Below, piece after piece: positions 51,019 through 60,718 of a stretch of DNA of 64,000 bases. Within the stretch, counting starts at the first letter, position 1, and the number at the start of each line of letters is the position of its first letter. The position numbers and the translations under genes were made by a program. The DNA lies in NCBI RefSeq assembly GCF_003337355.1, contig NZ_QPJW01000012.1, positions 62,001 through 126,000 on the forward strand. Reading direction: 5' to 3'. The notes beneath the pieces were generated by a model that saw nothing but the letters and a program-made list of their open reading frames with translations, was not told the origin of the DNA and did no database searches. This stretch comes from Fontibacillus phaseoli. Its GTDB lineage: Bacteria > Bacillota > Bacilli > Paenibacillales > Paenibacillaceae.

Positions 51019-51825
51019 ATGAAGTGGTTTTATCGGATTTTTTCCATGTTCATGGCCCTGTTGTTTGCTTTTCCGCTCGTCTGGATGCTTGTGGTTTCCG
51101 TGAAAAAGGAAGGCATGAAAATCACCTCCGTCGTGGACTGGTTTACGCCACCTTATTCCTTCGCGGTCTATCATGAAATCATTACCGGCACCAAACTGAT
51201 CAATTGGTCCTGGAACAGCTTTTTTATCGCCGTATGCGTGACTCTGCTGACGCTGGTAATCGCTGCAATGGCGGGGTTTGCGATGTCCAAGGTTCCGTTC
51301 CGCTACAGGACGTTTATGTTTTTCTTCATTTTGGCCGGGCTGCTTATTCCGGGAGAAGCGATTCTCATCCCGCTGTACCAGGTCGCCAAAGATATGGGGA
51401 TTTTGAATTCATACATGGGCCTGATATTTCCGGCTCTGGCTTCACCCTTCGCGATCATCGTGTTAAAAAGCTTCTTCGACGGAATTCCAAACGACCTGCT
51501 GGAAAGCGTTCAGATCGACGGCGGGGGAATTTGGCGGATCTTCGTAAGCATCATGCTTCCGCTCACTCGTCCTGCGCTCGTCTCGATCGCGATTCTAACG
51601 TTTATCGGCTCTTGGAACAATTTTCTCTGGCCGTTCCTGTCGGTTACCGACGACAACCTGTTCACGCTGCCGATGGGGATTCCTACCTTAATGAATCAGT
51701 ACACGGAAGATTACGTGAAGCCGATGGTTATTAATACCGTAGCTTCACTGCCGATCATGCTGCTGTTCCTTATTTTCGAGCGTCAGATTATCAAGGGAGT
51801 CAGCCTCTCTGGTATCAAAGGATAA
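51019..51825 (+). CDS. Sugar ABC transporter permease, MalG-type
   Basis: 268 residues, two bases after the MalF-type gene. Six membrane segments and EAA-type loop (LLESVQIDGGGIWRIFVSIMLP). It pairs with the first permease to form the channel. Confidence 0.87.
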   Translation: MKWFYRIFSMFMALLFAFPLVWMLVVSVKKEGMKITSVVDWFTPPYSFAVYHEIITGTKLINWSWNSFFIAVCVTLLTLVIAAMAGFAMSKVPFRYRTFMFFFILAGLLIPGEAILIPLYQVAKDMGILNSYMGLIFPALASPFAIIVLKSFFDGIPNDLLESVQIDGGGIWRIFVSIMLPLTRPALVSIAILTFIGSWNNFLWPFLSVTDDNLFTLPMGIPTLMNQYTEDYVKPMVINTVASLPIMLLFLIFERQIIKGVSLSGIKG

Positions 51826-51843
51826 GCGAAGGGAGTATCGGTT

Positions 51844-52875
51844 GTGGCAGTGCGTCAGCGTGAAAGGGCGATTGATCTATTCAAGGGCCTGCTGGTGTTC
51901 GGGATGGTGTATTGCCATTCCCTGCAATTTTTCAGCGACCCGATGATTTTCCCGCAAGGGCAGAAGTGGATTGACCTCATTAACTTGATCACGTTCTCGG
52001 GATTTGTGTTCAGTTTCGGGTATGTATGCCAGTTGGCGTACTATAGCAAGCCGCTGGCCGAGGTCTGGCACCGCATGCTCGCAGCGGCGTTCAAAACCTT
52101 GCTCGCCTTTTATATTTCCGGGACGGCATACCGGCTGTTTATCGATAAGTCGCCGTTGGAATGGGAAACGATCCAGCCGATATTGCTGCTGAACGATATG
52201 CCGGGCTGGTCTGAATTTCTGGCTTCGTTTACTTATTTAATCGCGCTCGGTTTGTTATTGTTTGTTCCATTAAAGTGGCTGGTCGGGCGAAAATGGGTCG
52301 GATTCGCGGCGGCGGGACTCTTGCTTCTGACCACCTGGATCCCTTATGGATATATTCACGCGGCTGCATGGGCTCCGTTGCTTGGAACCCGGGATTTTGC
52401 CTCGTTTCCCGTGTTGCAATATTTCCCGTATTATCTGCTCGGCATGCTGTTTGCCCGGTATCGCATAGGTTGGGATTGGCGGGTGCTGGCGGGAGCGGCG
52501 ATTGCCTCGGGAGCCTTTGCATGGAAGTGGCTCTCGGGTGCCGACGCCTCGCTGCCGGAACGTTTTCCGCCTTCGGTTTGGTGGATCGCCGGCCCAGCTT
52601 TGCTGTTATACGGATATTATCTTCTGTCTCGGGTGATGGAAAAATATCCCTTGCCGTTTATGCCGCTGGAGGCTATGGGACGAAATGTGCTTTGGTTTCT
52701 AGTGATGAGCAATGTGCTTATTTTTGCACTGAAGTCCAATCAGCCGTTGTTATTGCTGGGATTGCTGGATACGTTCTGGATGGAACTGGGACTGCTTGCC
52801 GTCATCGGGTTCAGCATATGGATTATTACGAAACCGGCGCGCGGCGCGGCTCTGATCAATGACACTAAGAAATAA
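51844..52875 (+). CDS. Acyltransferase-3-like multi-pass membrane protein
   Basis: 343 residues from GTG 51844 behind AGGGAG. About ten membrane helices. The start (RERAIDLFKGLLVFGMVYCHSLQFF) has the family's DxxKGLL/H pattern, usually involved in O-acetylating sugars or in OpgC-like succinylation. It sits inside a sugar-uptake operon, which is unusual. The Asp-His pair is plausible (RAIDLFKG with the CHS motif). The acceptor sugar cannot be determined. Confidence 0.65.
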   Translation: MAVRQRERAIDLFKGLLVFGMVYCHSLQFFSDPMIFPQGQKWIDLINLITFSGFVFSFGYVCQLAYYSKPLAEVWHRMLAAAFKTLLAFYISGTAYRLFIDKSPLEWETIQPILLLNDMPGWSEFLASFTYLIALGLLLFVPLKWLVGRKWVGFAAAGLLLLTTWIPYGYIHAAAWAPLLGTRDFASFPVLQYFPYYLLGMLFARYRIGWDWRVLAGAAIASGAFAWKWLSGADASLPERFPPSVWWIAGPALLLYGYYLLSRVMEKYPLPFMPLEAMGRNVLWFLVMSNVLIFALKSNQPLLLLGLLDTFWMELGLLAVIGFSIWIITKPARGAALINDTKK

Positions 52876-52902
52876 CTACTGGATAAAGAAGGAGTAGAAA
52901 CA

Positions 52903-54663
52903 ATGGCTGATCAATCGGTACGCAATGAATATCCCCGGCCGCAATTTGTACGCAATGCATGGATGAGCTTGAACGGGGAATGGGATTTCGATTATGACGA
53001 CTACGGGACGGGCGAGCGGGAAGCTTGGTACGAAAATCATGATTTTGCGAGCAAGATCATCGTGCCGTTCTGCCACCAAAGCCGGTTAAGCGGAATAGGC
53101 GACACCGGATTTCATGATACAGTCTGGTATCGGAAAGTATTCTCCGTACCCGATGCTTACAGAAAAGACCGGCTTCTTCTCCATTTCGGCGCTGTTGATT
53201 ATGAGGCGAAGGTGTGGGTGAACGGGAAGCTTGCAGCGATGCACGAAGGTGGACACACCCCGTTTCATGCTGATATTACCGATCTTCTCGTCGAGGGAGA
53301 AAACACCGTCGTGGTGAAAGCGACCGACTATAGCCGGGATGTAACCTTGCCGAGAGGCAAACAGTACTGGAAGGAGAAATCGGCCAGTATCTTCTATACG
53401 CGGACAACCGGGATATGGCAGAGCGTTTGGCTTGAACCGGTTCCGGAAACGTATATCCGGCGAATTCGCTTGACTCCCGATATAGACGAAAACGATATTG
53501 CGCTTGACGTGTTTCTGTCCGGCTATCGCCCTGGCGCTATAGTCAGCGTTAAAGCGACCGTTACATTTAACGGTGAATTTGTAACGGAAGATATGTTCTC
53601 GCTGAGACATGAGTCGGCCAGCCGCCATATTCATCTCGAAGATTTCAACGATCATGGTTTGGGACGCTGGTGGACGCCGGAAAAACCGAATTTGTACGAC
53701 CTGGAATTGACCTTGAGCGTGGACGGCGTGGTTGCTGATAATGTAAAAAGTTATTTCGGCATGCGGAAAATTTCCATTGAGGATGGGAAGCTGTTACTGA
53801 ATAACCGTTCCTATTTCATGAGAATGGTGCTGGACCAGGGTTATTTCCCGGAGGGCATATTGACCGCTCCGAGCGATGAAGATCTGCGCAGGGACGTGGA
53901 GTTGACGAAGGAGATGGGCTTCAACGGCGCGCGCAAGCATCAAAAAATCGAAGATCCCCGCTACTTGTATTGGGCGGATCGCCTGGGCTTGCTGGTTTGG
54001 GGCGAAATGGCAAACGCGTACCAGTTTTCCGAGCCTTACGTGGCACGGATGACGCAGGAGTGGATTCAGGCCGTGGAGCGGGATTACAACCATCCGTGCA
54101 TCGTGGCCTGGGTGCCGCTCAATGAGAGCTGGGGCGTGCCCAATATTCTGGTCGACAAGCAACAACAGCAGCATGCTTTGTCGCTCTATCATATGACGAA
54201 ATCGCTTGATCCGAGTCGTCCCGTCATCTCTAATGACGGTTGGGAGATGGTCAGCACGGATTTGGTGACCATCCATGATTATGAATGGAGGCGCGAGGTG
54301 CTGACGGAGCGCTATGCGACCAAGGCAGCGGCGCTGAGTGCCCAGCCCGGGAACCGGTGGATTCTGGTCCCCGGCTTCCCTTATGCAGGCCAGCCGATTC
54401 TCGCCACGGAATTTGGAGGTATTTCCTTCAAGAAGAATGAGTGGGACGGATGGGGGTATTCCGGAGCCGTAAATGAAGAGGATTTTGTGGAACGGCTCAG
54501 CAATGTCGTGGATCCGATGCTGCAATCGCCGGTCATTCAAGGCTTCTGTTACACCCAATTCAGCGATGTGGAACAAGAGATCAACGGATTGTTGACTTAT
54601 GACCGGAAGCCGAAGCTTCCGCTGGAGACGATCCGCGCTATCGTGGAGGGAACCCGAAAATAA
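52903..54663 (+). CDS. Second GH2 glycoside hydrolase (beta-glucuronidase-like)
   Basis: 586 residues. Domains: sugar-binding jelly roll (~15-185), Ig-like domain (~190-290) and a TIM barrel; compact, without the C-terminal extension of the other GH2. Catalytic acid/base Glu408 (NESWG) and nucleophile Glu503 (ATEFGG). No signal peptide. It probably works with the transporter genes just upstream on imported oligosaccharides. Confidence 0.87.
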   Translation: MADQSVRNEYPRPQFVRNAWMSLNGEWDFDYDDYGTGEREAWYENHDFASKIIVPFCHQSRLSGIGDTGFHDTVWYRKVFSVPDAYRKDRLLLHFGAVDYEAKVWVNGKLAAMHEGGHTPFHADITDLLVEGENTVVVKATDYSRDVTLPRGKQYWKEKSASIFYTRTTGIWQSVWLEPVPETYIRRIRLTPDIDENDIALDVFLSGYRPGAIVSVKATVTFNGEFVTEDMFSLRHESASRHIHLEDFNDHGLGRWWTPEKPNLYDLELTLSVDGVVADNVKSYFGMRKISIEDGKLLLNNRSYFMRMVLDQGYFPEGILTAPSDEDLRRDVELTKEMGFNGARKHQKIEDPRYLYWADRLGLLVWGEMANAYQFSEPYVARMTQEWIQAVERDYNHPCIVAWVPLNESWGVPNILVDKQQQQHALSLYHMTKSLDPSRPVISNDGWEMVSTDLVTIHDYEWRREVLTERYATKAAALSAQPGNRWILVPGFPYAGQPILATEFGGISFKKNEWDGWGYSGAVNEEDFVERLSNVVDPMLQSPVIQGFCYTQFSDVEQEINGLLTYDRKPKLPLETIRAIVEGTRK

Positions 54664-54668
54664 TTACA

Positions 54669-54711
54669 AAACGGCAGATTCCGTTGTCCGACGATTCTGC
54701 CGTTTTTTTTT
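54669..54711 (+). terminator. Terminator of the first ABC sugar operon
   Basis: AACGGCAGA / TCTGCCGTT around a longer loop with TTTTTTTTT after it. Confidence 0.85.
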
Positions 54712-54755
54712 GAGAGACGGGGTTCACCGGGATATTTTGAAAGGGGAGAGTGTTC

Positions 54756-57266
54756 GTGCGCTTTGGGAAATGGCTGGCGATCATGTTACTGCTGTTGGTA
54801 ACAGGGGCTTGTTCGCCTGCGGAAAAAGAATCGGCCCTGACATGGAACAATCCGTTGTCATTGCCGGATGAATGGGAAGAGTATGGGCTTGGAGATCCCT
54901 TTATTTTTTCGTTCAACGGGTATTATTACTTGTATGTAAGTACTCGGGATACTGATACGGGGGTTAAAGTGTGGAGTTCGCCCGATTTGGCGGATTGGAC
55001 ATATCGGGAATTGTGTACGGAAGATTCCCTTACAAAAGCCGCCTATGCACCCGAGGTACGGTACTGGAACGGCAAATTTTATATGTATACTTCACCGGCC
55101 GGAAACGGCCATTATGTGCTCGAAAGCGACTCGCCTGTCGGACCCTTCCGGGTGGCGACGGACAATTTCGGCAGAATGATCGATGCCTCGACCTTTGTGG
55201 ACGATGACGGAACCTGGTACTTCTATTATGCCGGAACCGGCGGCATCGATGCCGCGCCGATGGATTCTCCGTTGTCCGTAACGGCTCCGGGCTCGCCGAC
55301 CGGGGCTTATATGGACGGCTGGACCGAAGGGCCAACGGTATTCAAAAGAAATGGTTTATACTACATGACCTATACCGGAAATCATGTCTTCAGCAACGGT
55401 TACCGGATTGATGCGGCGGTCAGCGAATCGCCTCTGGGGCCATTCAAGCCGTTTGAAGTGAATCCCGTCTTGATCCGGACGGAAGGCAAAACGGTCGGTC
55501 TGGGACATAATTCGCTCGTCACCGGCCCGGACCTCGACTCCATGTACATGATTTATCATAATCTTGAAGGCCCGGGCATTGTGGGGCCGTTGCGTCATAT
55601 GAACCTGGACCGGCTCTTCTGGAACGGAGACAGATTCGCCGTGGCCGGACCCACGGACACGCCGCAGCCTGCGCCGACTTTGCCCGCTTTTGCCGACCGG
55701 TTCGAGCGGGATAAGCTCGGCAAGTCATGGCTTAAATCCGGGAAAGGAGACTGGTCGGTCGATGCCGAAAAGGGTGCCGGCGTGCGGGCGGCAAATGCGG
55801 CCGGCATAGCTATGCTGCGGACCAAATCCGAGACGGAGCCGGGGTATACGGCGGAGTTTTACGTTCGCGCAGAGAGCGGAGCGAAGGCCGAATCGAGGGT
55901 CGGGGCCGTTTTCTCGTATCAGGATGAGCAAAATTACGGCACCGTATGGCTGCTGCCGGCGTTGGGCCGGATGGAGCTGACCGAACGATCCGGCGGGAAA
56001 GAGCGCGTTCTTGGCGAAGCAGATCTGCCTGCGGACTTCGATTACAACCAGTGGCATAAAATCCGGATCGAGCATGCTGCTACCGGAAACACCGGAAATG
56101 CTGATCTGCGCGTTTATATTGACGAGATGCAGAAATACGCAGGATCATCGGTGACAGGTGGAGGCGCCATCGGTTATGCCGCAGCGGGGTTGGATGCGAG
56201 ATTCGGGTATATCGCGTACAGCAACGAGGTGAACGGCAGCAGCGACGGACGTGCCTATCAGCCCCTGCCGGGTCAAGTGCAGGCGGTCCATTTTGAGGAA
56301 GGCAAGGAAGGCAAAGCCTATCGGGTCGCCAAGAAAGCGGATGCCGCTGCCAAGTCCTCTTATCGAGGCGGCACCATAAACATGGAGAGTGACGGGAACG
56401 GGGGGTACGTGCTGTCCGGACTCCAGGCGGGGGATTGGGGGAACTATTTGGTAAATCCGGATGAACCCGGTCAATACTCGATTCACTTCCGAATCCGGCC
56501 TATATCGGAGAACGTGGCATTCAGGCTGGTCGATCAGGACGGAGAGGAGATGGCGGCGTTCTTGGCGGCACGGGAGAAGGAAGAAGAGTGGCAGATCGTA
56601 TCCGCACCGGGAATGGATTTGCCGGCGGGGCCACAACGGTGGAAGCTTGAGATTACAGAGGGAACCCTGGATCTTGACTGGTTCAGGGTTGGGCGTTACC
56701 AGCCCGTCGAGAAATGGGAAGATTTCTTTGACGACGGCAATGATTTTGGCTGGACCCGGTTTGAAGGCATGTGGTCCGTGAAAGAAGGAGAACTTCGCGC
56801 TTCTTCGGTATCGCCCGCCAAATCTTTGACCGGCGAACCCGGCTGGTCCGATTACAGCGTTCAGGTCGATCTGCAGCGGATGGAGAATGCTGGCCGCGCC
56901 GGGTTGCTCATTCGGGCTTCGGAGCCGGCAAACGGGCTGGACCAGAATCAGCATCGGTCCGACTTTGTTCGCGGGTATTATATTTATGCCGATGCCGAAG
57001 GCTTGCATCTCGATAAAATCAACTATGGCACTACCTCGTTAAAAAGCGTACCTTGGGGAACAGGCTCCCCCGGAGCTGACGGCAAGCTGCATCTAAAGGT
57101 GATCGCGAAAGGTGCGACCATCGAAGTGTATACGGGGGATTCAAGCGATCCCGTTCTGTCTTACACCGATCGCAGCGCTGCACCGTTCCTTCAGGGACGA
57201 ATCGGACTGCAGAGTGCGGATGTCGCGGTCCGCATTGACCGGATCGGAGTGGAACCGTTACATTAA
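54756..57266 (+). CDS. Secreted GH43 lipoprotein with C-terminal sugar-binding domains
   Basis: About 836 residues from GTG 54756, eight bases after GGGGAG; GTG 54750 is only two bases from it. The lipobox gives Cys19 (LLVTGAC), so it is anchored outside. GH43 catalytic propeller at ~27-300 (GDPFIFSFNGYYYLYVST, WTEGPTVFKRNG), a concanavalin-like sandwich (~305-480), a CBM6-like region (~495-650) and a final LamG-like domain (~655-836). It likely trims extracellular arabinoxylan or a similar polymer, and the released pieces are imported. It stands alone between two terminators or is cotranscribed with the genes behind it. Confidence 0.82.
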   Translation: MRFGKWLAIMLLLLVTGACSPAEKESALTWNNPLSLPDEWEEYGLGDPFIFSFNGYYYLYVSTRDTDTGVKVWSSPDLADWTYRELCTEDSLTKAAYAPEVRYWNGKFYMYTSPAGNGHYVLESDSPVGPFRVATDNFGRMIDASTFVDDDGTWYFYYAGTGGIDAAPMDSPLSVTAPGSPTGAYMDGWTEGPTVFKRNGLYYMTYTGNHVFSNGYRIDAAVSESPLGPFKPFEVNPVLIRTEGKTVGLGHNSLVTGPDLDSMYMIYHNLEGPGIVGPLRHMNLDRLFWNGDRFAVAGPTDTPQPAPTLPAFADRFERDKLGKSWLKSGKGDWSVDAEKGAGVRAANAAGIAMLRTKSETEPGYTAEFYVRAESGAKAESRVGAVFSYQDEQNYGTVWLLPALGRMELTERSGGKERVLGEADLPADFDYNQWHKIRIEHAATGNTGNADLRVYIDEMQKYAGSSVTGGGAIGYAAAGLDARFGYIAYSNEVNGSSDGRAYQPLPGQVQAVHFEEGKEGKAYRVAKKADAAAKSSYRGGTINMESDGNGGYVLSGLQAGDWGNYLVNPDEPGQYSIHFRIRPISENVAFRLVDQDGEEMAAFLAAREKEEEWQIVSAPGMDLPAGPQRWKLEITEGTLDLDWFRVGRYQPVEKWEDFFDDGNDFGWTRFEGMWSVKEGELRASSVSPAKSLTGEPGWSDYSVQVDLQRMENAGRAGLLIRASEPANGLDQNQHRSDFVRGYYIYADAEGLHLDKINYGTTSLKSVPWGTGSPGADGKLHLKVIAKGATIEVYTGDSSDPVLSYTDRSAAPFLQGRIGLQSADVAVRIDRIGVEPLH

Positions 57267-57304
57267 GGGCGGAGAAACTTTGTCGGAACCTGGGGAGGAT
57301 ACAG

Positions 57305-58171
57305 ATGAACGAACATAACAGAAGAAGAGGGGCCGCCCTCATTAACGAAGTGAATCAAACCGAGGTTCCTTACGGAACTTTGGCGATCTGGTTTCTTGGA
57401 CAGGAGAGCGTCATTATCAAAGGGGACGGAGTAACCGTATATATCGATCCTTATGTATCGGATTATCTGGACAAAAACGGACCGGAACGTTCCTATCCGG
57501 CGCCGATTGTTCCGGAAGATATCGTAGGGGCGGACCTCTGCCTGATTACGCATGAGCATGAGGATCACATGGACGCCGGAACCTTACCGGCCTTTCATAA
57601 GCAGAACAGCAAGGCTCCGTTTATGGCTCCGGCCTGCTGCAAGGGTCCATTGATCACAATGGGAGTGAAGGAGCCGCTAATTCTGGTAGCGGATGATAGC
57701 CGGGAAACCGAGCTGTTCTCCAAGCTGCAAATTTCGGTGATTCCCGCCGCCCATGAACAATTGGAGCAAGATGCGGAGGGACACTACCGCAGCGTGGGTT
57801 ATGTACTTAAGTTAAACGGCGTAACGCTATACCATGCCGGGGATACGGTCGTTTATCCCGGATTGATAGAACGCCTCCGGGCGTTTAAGCCCGATGTGGC
57901 GATGCTGCCCATCAACGGCCGGGATTTCTTCCGCCGGGAGCGCGGCATCGTCGGCAATATGAATTACCGGGAAGCCGCCGAGCTCGCCGTTAGCATCGGC
58001 GCGGAGACCGCGATTCCGCTGCATTATGACGTGTTTGCAGGCAATGCGGAGAAGCCGGGTTACTTTGTGGATTATATGTACGAACATTTCCCGGAGCAGA
58101 AAGTCCATGTCATGGCCCGGGGAGAACGGTTCGTGTACGTTTCCGGGCAGGCGTTCATGAACCGGCCGTAA
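57305..58171 (+). CDS. Metallo-beta-lactamase-fold hydrolase (UlaG-like)
   Basis: 288 residues after GGGGAGG. The MBL metal motif is HEHEDHMD (HxHxDH), with a later ligand Asp in HAGDTVVYPG and His in IPLHYD. It resembles UlaG-type lactonases that open sugar-acid lactones such as L-ascorbate-6-phosphate. In a sugar locus with two GH2 enzymes, a lactone of an aldonic or uronic acid is a plausible substrate. Confidence 0.78.
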   Translation: MNEHNRRRGAALINEVNQTEVPYGTLAIWFLGQESVIIKGDGVTVYIDPYVSDYLDKNGPERSYPAPIVPEDIVGADLCLITHEHEDHMDAGTLPAFHKQNSKAPFMAPACCKGPLITMGVKEPLILVADDSRETELFSKLQISVIPAAHEQLEQDAEGHYRSVGYVLKLNGVTLYHAGDTVVYPGLIERLRAFKPDVAMLPINGRDFFRRERGIVGNMNYREAAELAVSIGAETAIPLHYDVFAGNAEKPGYFVDYMYEHFPEQKVHVMARGERFVYVSGQAFMNRP

Positions 58172-58223
58172 GGTTAGTGTAGATAACACATGAAAATAAG
58201 AGAGAGTAGGAGAGACGAAATTG

Positions 58224-59225
58224 ATGAGCACATTAGGATTGCAAGCATATGAAGGCGAGTTTCAGGGGGAAAAAGCGATTTGGCTGAAAGCGGGCCGTTA
58301 TGAAGCAGCATTGCTTCCCGGCATCGGCGGGAATCTGATTGCGTTTCGGGACGCGGAACGAGGATTGAAGTTTTTGCATGAGCCCGGTCCGGAGGAAATG
58401 GAATCTTTCAAGAACAGGCCGATGATTCACGGAATTCCGGTGCTGTTTCCGCCGAACCGGTATGAGGACGGGCGCTTCCCGTGGGACGGCAAGCTTCATC
58501 AGTTTCCTGTCAATGAAAGTGCGACCGGCAACCATCTGCACGGTTTCCTATACAATATTCCCTGGCAGGTGGAGGAGTTCGGACATGCCGACAGGGAAAG
58601 CTTCGTATCCGTTGCGGTGACCGTAGACGAACGGCATGAATCGTACCGGTATTTTCCTTATGAATATAAGGTGCGGCTGCGCTATGGCCTGAGTGAGCAT
58701 GGGCTTTCCCAGCAGGTAATGGTGGTCAATGAAGGCAGCGAGAAGATGCCGTGCTTGCTGGCCTTCCACACCTCGGTCAATGCGCCGTTCGCCGAGGGGA
58801 GTCTGGCGAAAGATTACCGCCTGAAGCTGACGGTGGGAGACCGCTGGGAGCTGAATGAACGCATGCTGCCTACCGGCAAGTTTCAGCCGTTGACCGCTCA
58901 GGAGTTGCTGATGCAAGGCGAAGGTGTCTATCCATTTTTCGAAAGCATGGACAATCATTACACCGCTGTAGCCCAAAACGGCCGGAACCGGATGGAACTG
59001 ACCGATCTGAGCCGGCAGATTACGCTTGTCTATGATGCGGGTACGTCCTACAAGCAGTGGATGATTTGGAACAATGGGGCACAGGAAGGCTTTTTCTGCC
59101 CCGAGCCGCAAATCAATCTGGTAAACGCTCCGCATGTGGACTTGCCTGCGGACGATATCGGTCTCTTCAGTTTGGAACCGGGCGAGATTTGGGAGGAAAG
59201 CAGCCGCTGGTACGTGCGGGGATAA
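58224..59225 (+). CDS. Aldose 1-epimerase-like protein
   Basis: 333 residues from ATG 58224, about nine bases after GGAGAG. Galactose-mutarotase-type sandwich: GGNLIAFRD at the start, then NHLHGFLYNIPW with the catalytic-type His, and LLAFHTSVNAPF. It would interconvert alpha and beta anomers of released sugars or sugar phosphates. It is the last gene before a strong bidirectional terminator. Confidence 0.8.
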   Translation: MSTLGLQAYEGEFQGEKAIWLKAGRYEAALLPGIGGNLIAFRDAERGLKFLHEPGPEEMESFKNRPMIHGIPVLFPPNRYEDGRFPWDGKLHQFPVNESATGNHLHGFLYNIPWQVEEFGHADRESFVSVAVTVDERHESYRYFPYEYKVRLRYGLSEHGLSQQVMVVNEGSEKMPCLLAFHTSVNAPFAEGSLAKDYRLKLTVGDRWELNERMLPTGKFQPLTAQELLMQGEGVYPFFESMDNHYTAVAQNGRNRMELTDLSRQITLVYDAGTSYKQWMIWNNGAQEGFFCPEPQINLVNAPHVDLPADDIGLFSLEPGEIWEESSRWYVRG

Positions 59226-59240
59226 GCATTACGGATTCAA

Positions 59241-59280
59241 AAAAACCGTCAGAGGGCATGGTGCTCTCTGACGGTTTTTT
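59241..59280. terminator. Bidirectional terminator between epimerase and GntR-family gene
   Basis: AAAACCGTCAGAG / CTCTGACGGTTTT with runs of A before and T after, so it serves both convergent genes. Confidence 0.88.
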
Positions 59281-59327
59281 GTGCTTAATATGAGGGAAGT
59301 ATATGAGGAACAAGCGGATTTAGCAGC

Positions 59328-60368
59328 TTACAAACAAAGGGTTACGCGTTCCTGGTGCTGATGAGGAGCATACTCTCCGGCGAATTGTTCTTTCAAGATC
59401 TCAATGCTTTTTCTGCTGATGGCTTCAATGTTTTGCGCAGCATAGGGCACCTCGGGCAAATCGGGACGGTCGAAAGTCACAAGTTCAATTTTGCCCAATA
59501 GATTATGATTCCTTAAGTAAGCGTGGACGATATGGGCAAGTTTAACATTGACGGTGAAAATAGCGGTTATATTATCCTTGCCCTTAAGAAAGGCCGCAAT
59601 TTCTTCTTCAGCCCCGTTCTGTTGGATCGTATTCAACCTCAGCATGCACCACAAATTTTTATCTATGGGCAATTGATGTTCCATAAAGGCCTTCTCATAG
59701 CCGATTGCCCGGTCCTCCGTAACCGAGTTCGTGATTTCGGGAGAAATATAAGCGATATGCCGGTGCCCTTTTTTTAACAAATAATCGATAGCATCAAATG
59801 TTCCCGTTATATTATCGGATACTACATGGGCGACCCGGATATTTTTAAAGAAACGGTCAACCAGCACAACCGGAAACTTGTCGAATGACAGCTGGATGAT
59901 AGATTCATTGTAGTTTTCCGCTTCCGTTGGAAAAACGATTAAACCTTGGATGCCTAATTCCATTAATTCTCTGATGGACTGCGTTTCCCTCTCCGCAGAT
60001 TCCCTTGTAATGCGCAATAGAATTTGAAAGCCTTCCTCGTAGGCATATTGTTCGATATAGTTTAGCAACTGTTGGTCAATCATAGTTTTCATGCTGGGAA
60101 AGACTACTCCAATTAAAACAGGTTTTGCCATGGAAGGCCGCAATTGAGAAGAGAGGTCGGATACGAAGGACCCCTTACCCTGAATGCGCTCAACCCATCC
60201 TTCTTCCGCAAGGCCGATAAGTGCGTTTTTGGTTGTAATTTGACTGACGCAATATAACTTCGACAGTTCCTTCTCCGAACCCACCCGATCTCCCGGACGA
60301 AGGATGCCCAGTTTGATTTGTTCCTTGATTTTTTCCTGGATTTGCTTATACAAAGGCAGCTCTTTCAT
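59328..60368 (-). CDS. GntR-family repressor with LacI-type effector domain (AraR-like)
   Basis: 346 residues. The N-terminal ~70 residues are a GntR winged helix (LYKQIQEKIKEQIKLGILRPGDRVGSEKELSK), and the rest is a LacI/GalR-type sugar-binding domain (VVLVDRFFKNI, GHRHIAYISPE, IELVTFDRPD). This chimera is the AraR architecture, in which arabinose releases the repressor. It is divergent from the second ABC transporter with repeated TTAGTATA motifs between them. Confidence 0.87.
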   Translation of the reverse strand: MKELPLYKQIQEKIKEQIKLGILRPGDRVGSEKELSKLYCVSQITTKNALIGLAEEGWVERIQGKGSFVSDLSSQLRPSMAKPVLIGVVFPSMKTMIDQQLLNYIEQYAYEEGFQILLRITRESAERETQSIRELMELGIQGLIVFPTEAENYNESIIQLSFDKFPVVLVDRFFKNIRVAHVVSDNITGTFDAIDYLLKKGHRHIAYISPEITNSVTEDRAIGYEKAFMEHQLPIDKNLWCMLRLNTIQQNGAEEEIAAFLKGKDNITAIFTVNVKLAHIVHAYLRNHNLLGKIELVTFDRPDLPEVPYAAQNIEAISRKSIEILKEQFAGEYAPHQHQERVTLCL

Positions 60369-60398
60369 ATGGAATGATCACACCTAAAATATATTTTT

Positions 60399-60570
60399 TA
60401 TACTAACTAAATTATATAGTTTACGTCTTGTAAAGTCTACTAGCTAATTAGTAATGTTAGTATATTGACTTATAAGAGAATAAGCACAAGTGAATAAGTG
60501 AATTATAGGGATGAGCCCAAACTTTATACTCAATTTAGTATATATATTTCAATAAAAGTATATTAGTATA
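60399..60570. promoter_or_regulatory. Four TTAGTATA motifs (candidate GntR-family operators)
   Basis: One copy on the minus strand (60399-60406) and three on the plus strand (60457-60464, 60535-60542 and 60563-60570). The last two are 28 bases apart. They flank both possible promoters of the divergent pair and fit a repressor controlling itself and the transporter. Confidence 0.55.
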
Positions 60571-60679
60571 GCTTATATAATTCAACTGAATAAAAGTGGG
60601 TCTTCAAACATTTTGAATGAAAGGGGAGGTGAACATTCATCGATAGTAGAACTGAGCGAATTAGCATGATTGCAGAAAG

Positions 60680-60693
60680 TGAAAGCGTTATCC
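60680..60693 (+). promoter_or_regulatory. cre site before the second ABC sugar operon
   Basis: TGAAAGCGTTATCC agrees with the CcpA cre consensus except at the last base. It is 25 bases upstream of the ATG, downstream of any promoter, a roadblock position. Confidence 0.65.
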
Positions 60694-60718
60694 AAAGAGG
60701 AATGAAGGTGGATTTTTC

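Larger units (their letters stand above)
60369..60718. other. AT-rich intergenic region, regulatory, between GntR-family and transporter genes
   Basis: 350 bases without a gene. It holds the TTAGTATA series (60399-60570) and the cre site at 60680. Between 60596 and 60670 there is a GGGGAGG with a five-codon GTG-to-TAG frame; I do not regard it as a gene. Confidence 0.5.

Noticed and set aside
60621..60660. Short leader peptide with GGGGAGG and GTG start
   Set aside because: Only about five codons, with no sign of regulatory codons; not enough support.
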